Shown: positions 1 to 7,359 of the stretch, in pieces
Position numbering within the stretch: the stretch's first letter is position 1
Layout of the letters: the number at the start of each line of letters is the position of its first letter
Source: an uncultured Bacteroidales bacterium
GTDB lineage: Bacteria > Bacteroidota > Bacteroidia > Bacteroidales > UBA932
Length of the DNA: 33,281 nt
NCBI GenBank assembly: GCA_944326365.1
Contig: CALVDR010000029.1
Span: 1-33,281, forward strand
Reading direction: 5' to 3'
Program-made: the position numbers and the translations under genes
Notes under the pieces: model-generated
The model's input: only the letters and a program-made list of their open reading frames with translations
Database searches by the model: none
What the model was told of the DNA's origin: nothing

Positions 1-76
1 AGATTTCGAAGAAATCGTAACGTCAGTTCGACGAAGTCTCTGGTACTGAGTAGAATAATTCGTCGAACTGACGTTA
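1..76 (+). repeat. Two-hairpin dispersed repeat, copy 1
   Basis: A small hairpin (2-16, GATTTC-GAA-GAAATC) is followed by an 18-bp perfect inverted repeat (arms 18-35 and 59-76, TAACGTCAGTTCGACGAA and its complement) around a 23-nt loop at 36-58. The same element lies inverted at 20189-20264, with an identical loop and four differences in 76 nt. It ends 16 nt before the start codon of the metallophosphoesterase gene. The sequence before base 1 is not visible, so the element may be longer. No transposase is linked to it, and its role is unknown. Confidence 0.9.
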
Positions 77-92
77 GAATAATAGACAGAAA

Positions 93-1040
93 ATGAAAAA
101 GACAATATTCGCAACAGCATTGGCGGTGACCGCCATCCTGACTTCCTGCACTCAGGCTGTCAGCACTGAACAGTCCTGGAAAGAATTGGAGAAGCCTCTG
201 AACTTCTATCTTATAAACGATTCCGGGAGGAACGGATATTATGAGCAGAAAACGATAGCGGAGACCATGGGAAAAATGGCGGAAACCATTGATATTGAAT
301 TTGTGGTGGCTGCCGGGGATGTGCATCATTTCGAGGGAGTGCGCAGCGTTTCAGACCCGCTATGGATGACTAACTATGAGCTGATCTATTCTCATCCGGA
401 CCTGATGATTCCATGGTATCCGGTGTGCGGCAACCATGAGTACAGGGGCAATACGCAGGCTCCGGTAGATTATTCGAAAGTCAGCGCGAGATGGGATATG
501 CCGGCGAAATATTATACATTCACTGCGGAAGAAGACAGTGCTTCGGTCAGGATAGTGATGCTGGATACTACACCGCTTATAGACAAATACCGTGAGGATA
601 CGGAAAAATATCCGGACGCTTCGAAGTCAGAGGTGGAGACTCAGCTTGAATGGCTGGACAGCGTGCTGACAGCAGCGACGGAAGACTGGGTGCTGGTCGC
701 GGGCCATCATCCGATATATGCGGATACCGACAAGTCAGACAAGGAAAGGCTTGACATGCAGAACAGGGTGAATTCAATCCTTATTAAACATGACAATGTG
801 GACATGTATCTCTGCGGTCATATCCATACTTTCCAGCATATCCGCATGGATGGCTGTGATATAGATTATGTGGTGAATTCCTCGGCCTCTCTTAGCCGTG
901 ACGTGAATCCGACAGAAGGAACGGTGTTCTGCAGTCCGGAGGAGGGGTATTCTCTCATCACTGTGGACAAGCATGAGCTGAATCTTTACATGCTGGATGC
1001 TCATGGGAATGTCCTTCATACTGTATCAAGAACCGAATAG
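93..1040 (+). CDS. Lipoprotein metallophosphoesterase, acid-phosphatase-like
   Basis: This is a calcineurin-type phosphoesterase of 315 aa that probably cleaves phosphomonoesters outside the inner membrane. The first 18 residues form a lipoprotein signal with the lipobox LTSC, so Cys19 is the likely lipidated residue. The metal-site motifs appear in order: Asp43 in NDSG, Gly75-Asp76, GNHE at 113-116, GHH at 204-206 and GHIH at 242-245. The spacing and the opening block resemble the tartrate-resistant (purple) acid phosphatase branch, but the usual GDWG/GDNFY strings are changed (NDSG, GDVHH), so the substrate cannot be named. The ATG at 93 is the only start that keeps the signal peptide. The gene stands alone: a dispersed repeat precedes it and a T-rich stretch follows the stop. 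Confidence 0.85.
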   Translation: MKKTIFATALAVTAILTSCTQAVSTEQSWKELEKPLNFYLINDSGRNGYYEQKTIAETMGKMAETIDIEFVVAAGDVHHFEGVRSVSDPLWMTNYELIYSHPDLMIPWYPVCGNHEYRGNTQAPVDYSKVSARWDMPAKYYTFTAEEDSASVRIVMLDTTPLIDKYREDTEKYPDASKSEVETQLEWLDSVLTAATEDWVLVAGHHPIYADTDKSDKERLDMQNRVNSILIKHDNVDMYLCGHIHTFQHIRMDGCDIDYVVNSSASLSRDVNPTEGTVFCSPEEGYSLITVDKHELNLYMLDAHGNVLHTVSRTE

Positions 1041-1113
1041 CTTTTTTTCTTTTTCAAGAGCCGGATGCCGGATAAATGATTAATTTCGCGGAAAATTAAC
1101 GAATGTTCCGGCT

Positions 1114-1746
1114 ATGTTGAAAAGAAACGGCGTTTTGTTCCTGGTTTTGTCGATCTTGATTGCCGCAGGGCTGTGGACGGTGATGTTCAGTCCTGCGACA
1201 TCTTCTTATGTGAATTTCTGGGGGACGATGTGTGTATCGGCGGTCGTGCTCCTTACTTTGACATTCTTTTCAGAAGTCAGGTGGTGGACAGGGTGGAGAC
1301 TTGACTGGAAGACGGCTGGTCTTGGAGTGGCTATTGCTGCCGCACTGTGGGGGATTTTCTGGGCCGGCGACAAGGTCTCTTCATGGCTCTTCGATTTTGC
1401 CAGGCCGCAGGTGGATGAAATATACGGGATCAAGTCAGGAATCTCGCCGGTGCTGCTCTCGCTGCTCCTGCTGTTTCTCATTGGCCCGGCAGAGGAGATT
1501 TTCTGGCGGGGCTACATTCAGAAGACGTTGTCGGAAAAGATGGGCAGGAATATCGGTGCGGTGACGGCGACATTGGTATATGCAGGAGTGCATATACCAT
1601 CCTGCAATTTCATGCTGGTGATGGCGTCTTTGGTCGCGGGCGCTGTCTGGGGGTGCGTCTACAGGTTCCGGCCGGAGAAGTTCGGGGCGGTACTGGTTTC
1701 GCATGCGCTCTGGGATGCCGCCGTTTTCGTGTGGTTTCCTATCTGA
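1114..1746 (+). CDS. CPBP family intramembrane glutamic endopeptidase
   Basis: This is an Abi/CAAX-type membrane protease of 210 aa. Hydrophobic segments lie at about 6-26, 37-52, 68-84, 111-125, 148-160, 166-182 and 190-207. The family signature is present: Glu127-Glu128 with Arg132 (EEIFWR), His160 in the second motif, and His197 followed four residues later by Asp201 (HALWD). In this family these residues form the glutamate and histidine active site inside the membrane. The substrate is unknown; bacterial members include bacteriocin self-immunity proteins and protein-processing enzymes. The gene seems monocistronic. It lies 73 nt after the phosphoesterase and 80 nt before gpsA, and a separate -7-like box precedes gpsA. 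Confidence 0.85.
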   Translation: MLKRNGVLFLVLSILIAAGLWTVMFSPATSSYVNFWGTMCVSAVVLLTLTFFSEVRWWTGWRLDWKTAGLGVAIAAALWGIFWAGDKVSSWLFDFARPQVDEIYGIKSGISPVLLSLLLLFLIGPAEEIFWRGYIQKTLSEKMGRNIGAVTATLVYAGVHIPSCNFMLVMASLVAGAVWGCVYRFRPEKFGAVLVSHALWDAAVFVWFPI

Positions 1747-1761
1747 TGTCAAAAAAATGCC

Positions 1762-1769
1762 TATCTTTG
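1762..1769 (+). promoter_or_regulatory. Candidate Bacteroidota -7 box for gpsA-menA
   Basis: TATCTTTG matches the Bacteroidota -7 consensus TAnnTTTG and lies 57 nt before the preferred gpsA ATG. No good -33 TTTG is seen at the usual 19-21 nt spacing (the nearest is TTTC at 1735), so the call is tentative. Confidence 0.4.
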
Positions 1770-1826
1770 ACAAATAATTTGTCCGGGTGAAATATTTTGT
1801 TCACAAACGGACCAAAATTCAGGCTG

Positions 1827-2846
1827 ATGGAAGTTCAAATAGGAAAAGATGCCAGATATGCCGTTATCGGCTACGGCAGCTGGGCTACGGCCATAGTGGG
1901 TATGCTGACGCGAAACAACAAGGCGATAGTGGAGTGGTATGTCAGGAATCCTGAAGTCCTCGAAGGGCTCCTGAATGACGGGAGGAATCCCAAGTATCTG
2001 GCAGAACTGGAATTCGAGAAAGAGTATATTCATCCTTCCGATGATATCAATCATGTGGTGGAGAATGCCGATGTGGTGATCATTTCCGTGCCGTCGGCTT
2101 TCCTGAAAGATTTTCTGGCGCCTCTGACAGTCTCTCTTGAGGACAAGTTCATAATTTCAGCGATAAAGGGTATCATTCCAGGGAGCTGGCAGACGGTGGC
2201 GGAGTATCTGCATGACAGTTATGGTCTCAGTTTCAGGCAGATGGGTATTATTGCAGGACCTACCCATGCGGAAGAAGTGTCCAGGGGAAAGCTTTCTTTC
2301 CTGACACTGGCCAGCGCCGACGAGGAGAATGCACGGAAAGTAGGGGAGAAGCTGGCCGGCAAGTATGTCCATGTATGCCATACGAGTGATCTTTACGGTG
2401 TCGAGTATGCTTCCATTCTCAAGAACATATATGCATTGTCAGCCGGTATGGCGAAAGGCCTGGGATATGGTGACAATTTCATCGCCGTGCTGGTGTCTAA
2501 CTGCGCGAACGAGATGACGCGTTTCATTCAGGAGAGCTATCCGGATTCCAGGAATACCTTCCATTCCGCATATCTCGGGGATCTTCTGGTCACGTGTTAT
2601 TCTTCGTACAGCAGAAACCGCAGGCTGGGCCTTCTTATCGGTCGCGGCTGCTCGGTGAAGAGCGCCCTGAATGAGATGACCATGGTGGCGGAAGGGTATT
2701 ATGCCGCCGAATGCATAAGGCACATCAATCTGAAACACAAGGTAAGCATGCCTATTGCTGATATGGTTTACGAGGTCTTGTACAGGAACAGGTCTCCGCG
2801 CAAGGCCATGGCCGAGCTGAGCACTATTCTGGATATGAATTGTTAG
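1827..2846 (+). CDS. gpsA: NAD(P)-dependent glycerol-3-phosphate dehydrogenase
   Basis: The enzyme reduces dihydroxyacetone phosphate to sn-glycerol 3-phosphate in the cytosol, the first step of phospholipid synthesis. The 339-aa product has the Rossmann motif GYGSWA at 15-20, the strand-end Lys114 (SAIKG), GPTHAEE at 144-150 (family GPSFAxE), the catalytic Lys199 in ILKNIYA, and the substrate-binding block SRNRRLG at 262-268. Length fits the family. A TTG at 1797 would add ten residues (MFTNGPKFRL) that do not look like the family; the ATG at 1827 places the dinucleotide motif close to the N terminus, as usual. menA follows after 6 nt, so the two genes are almost certainly co-transcribed. 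Confidence 0.93.
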   Translation: MEVQIGKDARYAVIGYGSWATAIVGMLTRNNKAIVEWYVRNPEVLEGLLNDGRNPKYLAELEFEKEYIHPSDDINHVVENADVVIISVPSAFLKDFLAPLTVSLEDKFIISAIKGIIPGSWQTVAEYLHDSYGLSFRQMGIIAGPTHAEEVSRGKLSFLTLASADEENARKVGEKLAGKYVHVCHTSDLYGVEYASILKNIYALSAGMAKGLGYGDNFIAVLVSNCANEMTRFIQESYPDSRNTFHSAYLGDLLVTCYSSYSRNRRLGLLIGRGCSVKSALNEMTMVAEGYYAAECIRHINLKHKVSMPIADMVYEVLYRNRSPRKAMAELSTILDMNC

Positions 2847-2852
2847 GTTCTT

Positions 2853-3746
2853 ATGTCGAAAAAACACACTTTCAGGGAATGGATGATCGCGGTACGTCCG
2901 TGGTCTTTCCCGGCATCTGTCATGCCGCTTGTCACATTGTTCTATCTTTTCTGGGTCGGACATGATGTCCGGTGGGGATATGGAGTCTGGGCTCTGGTGA
3001 ACATGATTCTTTTCCACTGCGCAGCCAATACATGGAGTGACTGGTTCGATTTCAGAAAGAAGGTGGATGCCGAAGATACTTTCGGGGCGAAGACTATCAC
3101 TTCCGGCATATTTTCTCCGAAAGAAATAAGGAATCTGTCATTCTGCATCATGATTGTGGCAGCAGCCGGAGGCATGACGCTCATGCTCATGACCGGGTTG
3201 CCGCTTCTTTGGATAGGGTTGTGCGGCCTGGCATGCGCACTGCTGTACCCGCCATTGAAATATGCCGCTTTGGGTGACCTGGTCATACTGCTGGCTTTCG
3301 GCATCATTCCGGCGGTAGGTACTTCGTTCGTGACTGTAGGACATGTGGACTGGAGTGTCCTGTGGGTGGCGATTCCTGTAGGACTGATTACTGTGGCCAT
3401 ACTTCATATAAACAATCTCCGCGATGTTTCCACGGACAGAAGGGCCGGAATTTCTACTTTGGCGATGAGGATCGGTGGGCGTGTGTCCGTGGTGCTCTAC
3501 GGGTTTGAAATCCTTTTCCCTTATCTATGGGTTTTCAGTTGCGTGCTCGGCAGGATTTTCCCTTGGTGGACATTGCTGGTCTTCCTTACGGCTTTTCCTG
3601 CGCTTCTTAATGTCAGGGCTGCAATGCGTTACAGGAAGGAAGGCATGCAGGCTATAGTCACTCTGGACGAGAGGACCGCGAAACTGCAGGTGATGTTCAG
3701 CCTCTCGTTTTCACTGGCTTTCCTTCTGGCAGGCCTGTTGAGGTAA
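2853..3746 (+). CDS. menA: 1,4-dihydroxy-2-naphthoate polyprenyltransferase
   Basis: MenA is a UbiA-superfamily membrane enzyme that attaches the polyprenyl chain to 1,4-dihydroxy-2-naphthoate, giving demethylmenaquinone. The 297-aa protein has about eight or nine membrane segments. Two aspartate-rich motifs bind the Mg2+-diphosphate: N59-T-W-S-D63-W-F-D66 and N188-L-R-D191-V-S-T-D195. The block from Tyr132 through GDLVILLAFG (141-150) is typical of MenA rather than UbiA or heme A synthase. It sits 6 nt after gpsA and no promoter is seen between them. No other men genes are in the window. A hairpin between this gene and the opposing tRNA may end transcription. Confidence 0.92.
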   Translation: MSKKHTFREWMIAVRPWSFPASVMPLVTLFYLFWVGHDVRWGYGVWALVNMILFHCAANTWSDWFDFRKKVDAEDTFGAKTITSGIFSPKEIRNLSFCIMIVAAAGGMTLMLMTGLPLLWIGLCGLACALLYPPLKYAALGDLVILLAFGIIPAVGTSFVTVGHVDWSVLWVAIPVGLITVAILHINNLRDVSTDRRAGISTLAMRIGGRVSVVLYGFEILFPYLWVFSCVLGRIFPWWTLLVFLTAFPALLNVRAAMRYRKEGMQAIVTLDERTAKLQVMFSLSFSLAFLLAGLLR

Positions 3747-3793
3747 AATATGTAAACAAGCCATTGAAAGCAAGCTTTCCGTCTTGAAATGAA

Positions 3794-3824
3794 AGACCGC
3801 CATAGCCTGCGGCTACAGCGGTCT
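3794..3824 (-). terminator. Hairpin between menA and tRNA-Gly
   Basis: Arms AGACCGC (3794-3800) and GCGGTCT (3818-3824) pair perfectly, with an inner TAGCC/GGCTA stem. Read on the - strand, the stem is followed by TTTCATTTC, so it could end the tRNA transcript. On the + strand there is no T-run, so any stop for menA would be less typical. Confidence 0.5.
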
Positions 3825-3829
3825 GCTTG

Positions 3830-3902
3830 AGCGGAAAACGAGATTCGAACTCGCGACCCTCAGCTTGGGAAGCTGATGCTCTACCAACTGAGCTATTTCC
3901 GC
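3830..3902 (-). tRNA. tRNA-Gly (anticodon CCC)
   Basis: The - strand folds as a 73-nt cloverleaf: acceptor GCGGAAA/TTTCCGC, D arm GCTC...GAGC, anticodon stem TCAGC/GCTGA around the loop TTCCCAA (anticodon CCC, reading GGG), and T arm GCGAG-TTCGAAT-CTCGT. The discriminator base is T and the 3' CCA is not encoded. A TATATTTG box lies 12 nt upstream. No integrase or other sign of an attachment site is seen next to this gene. Confidence 0.95.
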
Positions 3903-3914
3903 CTGAATGGACTG

Positions 3915-3922
3915 CAAATATA
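3915..3922 (-). promoter_or_regulatory. Candidate -7 box for tRNA-Gly
   Basis: The - strand reads TATATTTG, a full match to TAnnTTTG, 12 nt before the mature 5' end of the tRNA. A TTTC lies further upstream (3940-3943), but at 17 nt spacing, shorter than usual. Confidence 0.45.
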
Positions 3923-4008
3923 GTATATTTTCTGAAACGGAAACAGAAAAATCTTAAAATTTTTTCATCTTCGCCATGCCGCAGATGCGCAGATGATGAA
4001 ATACCTGA

Positions 4009-4863
4009 CTATTCGCTTTCTATCACCAGCCCGTCGTATGCCGGCAGAATCCCGTCCGGAAGTTCCCTGCACAGTTCTTCATATCGTGGAAGCCGGTGCG
4101 ACAGATGGGTCAGCCATGAATGCTTCGCCCCGACGCGCCTGGCTATGGCTATGGCCTCTTCCAGAGAAAAGTGCGAGAGATGCTTTCCGCGCCGTACACA
4201 GTTTATGATGAAATGGTCAAGTCCCTCCAGTTTGGCGAACTCCTGTTCAGGGATGAAATTCATGTCAGTCAGATACGCTATTTTCCCGAAACGGTATCCC
4301 AGTACAGGCAGATTGAAATGTTTTCCGCGGACAGGTATGACTTCCACACTTTTCAGATGTTCGGGCTGCCTGCATGGAATTTTCTCGTATCCTTTTCCGT
4401 CCACCCACGACAGCCTCACCTTGGGCACATTCTCCTCTACAAGGAACGGATTGTCGTCTATATTCGTTATCTGCCATTCAGGCACCCCCGGATACCGGAT
4501 CTCGGAGAAAGCGTAGCTGTATTCTTTCCTGAGCGATTCTTCGACATATTTTTCGCAGAAAATCCGGATCGGCGCACGTTCTATATAGTTGAACGCCCTG
4601 ACATCATCCAGTCCTCCGGTGTGGTCCTTGTGGTTGTGAGTCAGAAGTATGGCATCCAGATGCCTGATTCCTGCCCTGAGCATCTGGCTCCTGAAATCCG
4701 GCCCTGCATCCACGAGTATGTCCAGCCCCCCGTACTGTACGAAAGCGGATGACCTGTATCTCTTGTCTTTCGGGTCCGCGGATCTGCATACTTCGCAGTC
4801 GCACCCTATCATCGGGACTCCCTGAGATGTCCCTGTCCCTAAAAATTCCAGTCTTGTCTTCAT
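4009..4863 (-). CDS. PhnP-like metallo-beta-lactamase-fold phosphodiesterase
   Basis: This 284-aa metallohydrolase has the fold and N-terminal layout of PhnP (phosphoribosyl cyclic phosphodiesterase). GTGTSQGVP (9-17) is followed by a Cys trio, C21-x-C23-x2-C26, which in PhnP forms a structural zinc site. The catalytic H76-N-H78-K-D80-H81 motif follows, then a downstream metal-ligand Asp in LTDMNF and the C-terminal THLSHRL. No other phn genes are nearby, so a role in phosphonate use is unlikely and the substrate is open; nucleic acid or cyclic phosphates are options. An upstream in-frame TTG at 4878 would add five residues; the ATG at 4863 fits the family N terminus. It is the last gene of the tamB-to-mtaB run, 43 nt after mtaB. 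Confidence 0.85.
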   Translation of the reverse strand: MKTRLEFLGTGTSQGVPMIGCDCEVCRSADPKDKRYRSSAFVQYGGLDILVDAGPDFRSQMLRAGIRHLDAILLTHNHKDHTGGLDDVRAFNYIERAPIRIFCEKYVEESLRKEYSYAFSEIRYPGVPEWQITNIDDNPFLVEENVPKVRLSWVDGKGYEKIPCRQPEHLKSVEVIPVRGKHFNLPVLGYRFGKIAYLTDMNFIPEQEFAKLEGLDHFIINCVRRGKHLSHFSLEEAIAIARRVGAKHSWLTHLSHRLPRYEELCRELPDGILPAYDGLVIESE

Positions 4864-4906
4864 ATTCCAGAGCCGCAAAGCGGCAATTATTCATTCCTGA
4901 CGGAAT

Positions 4907-6184
4907 CTACAATACCACTTCCACGATCTTTCCTGTCAGAGAAGCGTCGAAAGGCCTTTCGACCCGTATGTAATTCTCCGTATAGCCTGCCATCATGCCA
5001 TCCTTCTCCGAACTTTCGAAAAGGACATGCGCCTTCATCCCATGGTGGCTGCCGATGAATTCTTCATGCAGCACTGAACACAGCTCCTCCAGTCTGGCGA
5101 CCCTGTCGGTCTTTACGGAATCACGGACCTGGTCTTTTCTCATGGCAGCCCTTGTCCCAGCTCTGCGCGAATACGGGAAAATATGGATGAAAGCCGGTCT
5201 TATCCTGTCTTTCAGGAAAGAATATGTCTCTTCAAACAGTCCGTCGGTTTCACCGGGAAACCCCGTGATGACATCTATCCCGAAAAAGACTTTCAACGAG
5301 CCCGGCCTTTCCATCTTCTCCCTGATATAGCGTATCTTCGATTCGAAAGCGGCAGTATCATACCTCCTGCCCATCTCCCTGAGCACCGTATCGCTGCCGG
5401 ACTGAAGCGGAATATGGAAATGCGGCAGGAATTTCGTGCCCGAAGCTATCCAGTCTATGATTTCTTCAGTCAGCAGATTAGGCTCTATCGATGATATCCT
5501 GTATCTTTCTATTCCCTCCACTTTCTCCAGGGCTTTCAGAAGATCTATGAAACTCTCTCCCGTAGTTTTCCCGAAATCACCGGTATTCACTCCCGTGAGT
5601 ACGATTTCCCTGATGCCTGCTGCCGCTATTTCTTCAGCCTGCCTGACAGTTTCGCTGACAGGGATGTTCCTGCTGCGCCCTCGGGCAAACGGCACCGTGC
5701 AGTAAGCGCAGAAATAGTCGCACCCGTCCTGTACTTTCAGAAAAGACCTCGTCCTCTCTCCTGAAGAATAGGCAGGAAAGAATGTCCCGGAGCAGGGCAG
5801 TCCGGTCTCCAGAGATTTTCCCGGGCATGAGTCTCCGTTGATGAGGGAGAGTATGGCCGGAACGACAGATGTCTTCTCTTCCGCCCCGAACACATATCTT
5901 ACCCCATCTATCTTCAGTATTTCCTCCCTTTTCATCTGGGCATAGCATCCTGTCACCACGATGTCTGCCTGGGGTCTCAGCCTGTGGAGTTTCCTGATGA
6001 TGTTCCGGCATTTCTTGTCCGAATGTTCAGTCACAGTGCATGTGTTCACCAGAAATATATCGGCATCGGAGGTCCAGTCCACCGTTTCCGCTCCCGCCTT
6101 GACCAGTCCGCGCTCATATGTCGAAGTCTCCGCATAGTTCAGTTTGCATCCGAGAGTCACGAACGCTATCTTTGCATGTTTCAT
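4907..6184 (-). CDS. mtaB: tRNA t6A37 methylthiotransferase MtaB
   Basis: This radical-SAM enzyme adds a methylthio group to t6A at position 37 of ANN-decoding tRNAs, giving ms2t6A. The 425-aa protein has the three parts of the family. The N-terminal UPF0004 domain holds cluster cysteines C13, C49 and C80. The radical-SAM core has C155-x3-C159-x2-C162 (CDYFCAYC). A C-terminal TRAM domain covers roughly 365-425. The start at 6184 is fixed by a 4-nt ATGA overlap with the folB stop, which suggests translational coupling; an upstream in-frame GTG/ATG at 6241 would lie inside folB. The substrate maker tsaD is about 6 kb away in the same window. Confidence 0.93.
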   Translation of the reverse strand: MKHAKIAFVTLGCKLNYAETSTYERGLVKAGAETVDWTSDADIFLVNTCTVTEHSDKKCRNIIRKLHRLRPQADIVVTGCYAQMKREEILKIDGVRYVFGAEEKTSVVPAILSLINGDSCPGKSLETGLPCSGTFFPAYSSGERTRSFLKVQDGCDYFCAYCTVPFARGRSRNIPVSETVRQAEEIAAAGIREIVLTGVNTGDFGKTTGESFIDLLKALEKVEGIERYRISSIEPNLLTEEIIDWIASGTKFLPHFHIPLQSGSDTVLREMGRRYDTAAFESKIRYIREKMERPGSLKVFFGIDVITGFPGETDGLFEETYSFLKDRIRPAFIHIFPYSRRAGTRAAMRKDQVRDSVKTDRVARLEELCSVLHEEFIGSHHGMKAHVLFESSEKDGMMAGYTENYIRVERPFDASLTGKIVEVVL

Positions 6185-6594
6185 ATCCTGTCCTCCTTTT
6201 TCCCTGAGCCTCCGGTCAGCGTGATTCTCGACCATGCGCATTTCCCGTCCACAGGAGGATTCCGTTTCGACACCCTGACCGAAAAAGTCCTGAACCCGGG
6301 CATTTCATTCTCTATTGAAGACACTATTCTTCCGGCCACATTCTCCAGAAGATCTGAATGTACCGCCATCTCGCGGTCCACTATCCTGAAAACCTGCCCG
6401 TAGTCGGACGTGTCTTCCAGCGCATCGCTGCCGGCTGCTGCCGACATATCAAGTTCACCTCTGAAATCCACGGTGAATGTATTCCCTTCGGTCTTTTCTT
6501 TCTCGAAACATCCGTGGAAAGCGTGGAATTCCATTCCTTCCAGTTCTATGATTCCGTATTTATCCATGTCATGCAAATCGGTTTCATCATACAT
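6181..6594 (-). CDS. folB: Dihydroneopterin aldolase
   Basis: FolB splits 7,8-dihydroneopterin into 6-hydroxymethyl-dihydropterin and glycolaldehyde in folate synthesis. The core begins GIIELEGMEFHAFHGC. Family catalytic and binding residues are visible: a Glu in the segment after HGC (FEKEKTEGN), the Tyr in TSDYGQVF, and the Lys in VRVSKRNPP. The start is uncertain. ATG 6594 lies 11 nt after the upstream stop and gives 137 aa; ATG 6567 gives 128 aa and starts MDKYGII, closer to the family length of about 120. A further upstream extension of the open frame overlaps the methylase gene and is rejected. The stop overlaps mtaB by 4 nt. Confidence 0.88.
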   Translation of the reverse strand: MYDETDLHDMDKYGIIELEGMEFHAFHGCFEKEKTEGNTFTVDFRGELDMSAAAGSDALEDTSDYGQVFRIVDREMAVHSDLLENVAGRIVSSIENEMPGFRTFSVRVSKRNPPVDGKCAWSRITLTGGSGKKEDRI

Positions 6595-6605
6595 CAATGT
6601 CCATA

Positions 6606-7349
6606 CTACGCCTGCAGCAGAAAGACGCAAGGCCGTTTTCCGATGACGAAATTCTCTTTTTTCCACTCTGCCACCTTTCTGGTCTTTATATATGCCTCCG
6701 GCAATGTGATATCTGCCGCAATGCACAGCCTTGTCTCCGGACGGCAAACATCCAGTATGTCCTTCAGCATCGAATCGTTCCTGTACGGAGTCTCGATGAA
6801 TATCTGTGTCTGGCGTGCCGAAGAAGATATCTTTTCTAGGGATTTCAGTTTCATCCTCCTTTCGTCGTTTTTCGCCGGCAGATATCCGCAGAATGCGAAG
6901 CATTGTCCGTTCATTCCAGATGCCATCAGAGCCAGCATGAGGGATGACGGTCCCACTGCGGGAACGACTTCTATGCCATGTCTGTGTGCCAGGGCTACAA
7001 GCCTGGCTCCCGGGTCCGCCACGGCAGGAAGCCCGGCCTCCGAGATCAGGGCCACGTCATTCCCTCCATCGAAGAGTTTCAGATAGCTTTCTATCTGCGC
7101 TTCAGGTGTATGTTCGTTCAGTTCGTGGAATTCCAGAGAGTCTATCTTTCCTTTCAGACCTGCCCTGGAAAGGTATCTGCGCGCCGTGCGCACTTCCTCC
7201 ACCACGAAAGTCCTGAATCCGGCCAGGCCGGCCAGGACCGGGGCCGGAATCACTTCTCCGGGATCATTGTCCCCGAGAGGGGACGGTATCAGATAGAGGC
7301 GTCCCTTGCCGTTCAGGGCAGTCCCGGTATTGTCTTTTATTCCTTCCAT
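6606..7349 (-). CDS. RsmI-like SAM-dependent methyltransferase
   Basis: This 247-aa tetrapyrrole-methylase-fold protein is closest to RsmI, which 2'-O-methylates C1402 of 16S rRNA. Motifs present are LYLIPSPLG (18-26), LISEAGLPAVADPG (101-114, family LISDAGTPxISDPG), VGPSS (132-136) and FCGYLP (153-158). It is about 40 residues shorter than E. coli RsmI and seems to lack the small C-terminal domain. LYLIPSPLG also differs from the usual LYVVATPIGN. It may therefore be the short paralogue found in Bacteroidota, whose target is unproven, so I give no symbol. It starts 10 nt after tamB and is followed at once by folB. Confidence 0.85.
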   Translation of the reverse strand: MEGIKDNTGTALNGKGRLYLIPSPLGDNDPGEVIPAPVLAGLAGFRTFVVEEVRTARRYLSRAGLKGKIDSLEFHELNEHTPEAQIESYLKLFDGGNDVALISEAGLPAVADPGARLVALAHRHGIEVVPAVGPSSLMLALMASGMNGQCFAFCGYLPAKNDERRMKLKSLEKISSSARQTQIFIETPYRNDSMLKDILDVCRPETRLCIAADITLPEAYIKTRKVAEWKKENFVIGKRPCVFLLQA

Positions 7350-7359
7350 TATACTGTTT

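Noticed and set aside
2439..3017. 192-codon - strand open frame over gpsA/menA
   Set aside because: It is antisense to two well-supported genes, with no recognisable domain.
3827..4516. 229-codon + strand open frame across the tRNA and the metallohydrolase
   Set aside because: It includes the reverse complement of the tRNA and the antisense of a gene with a full metal-binding motif.
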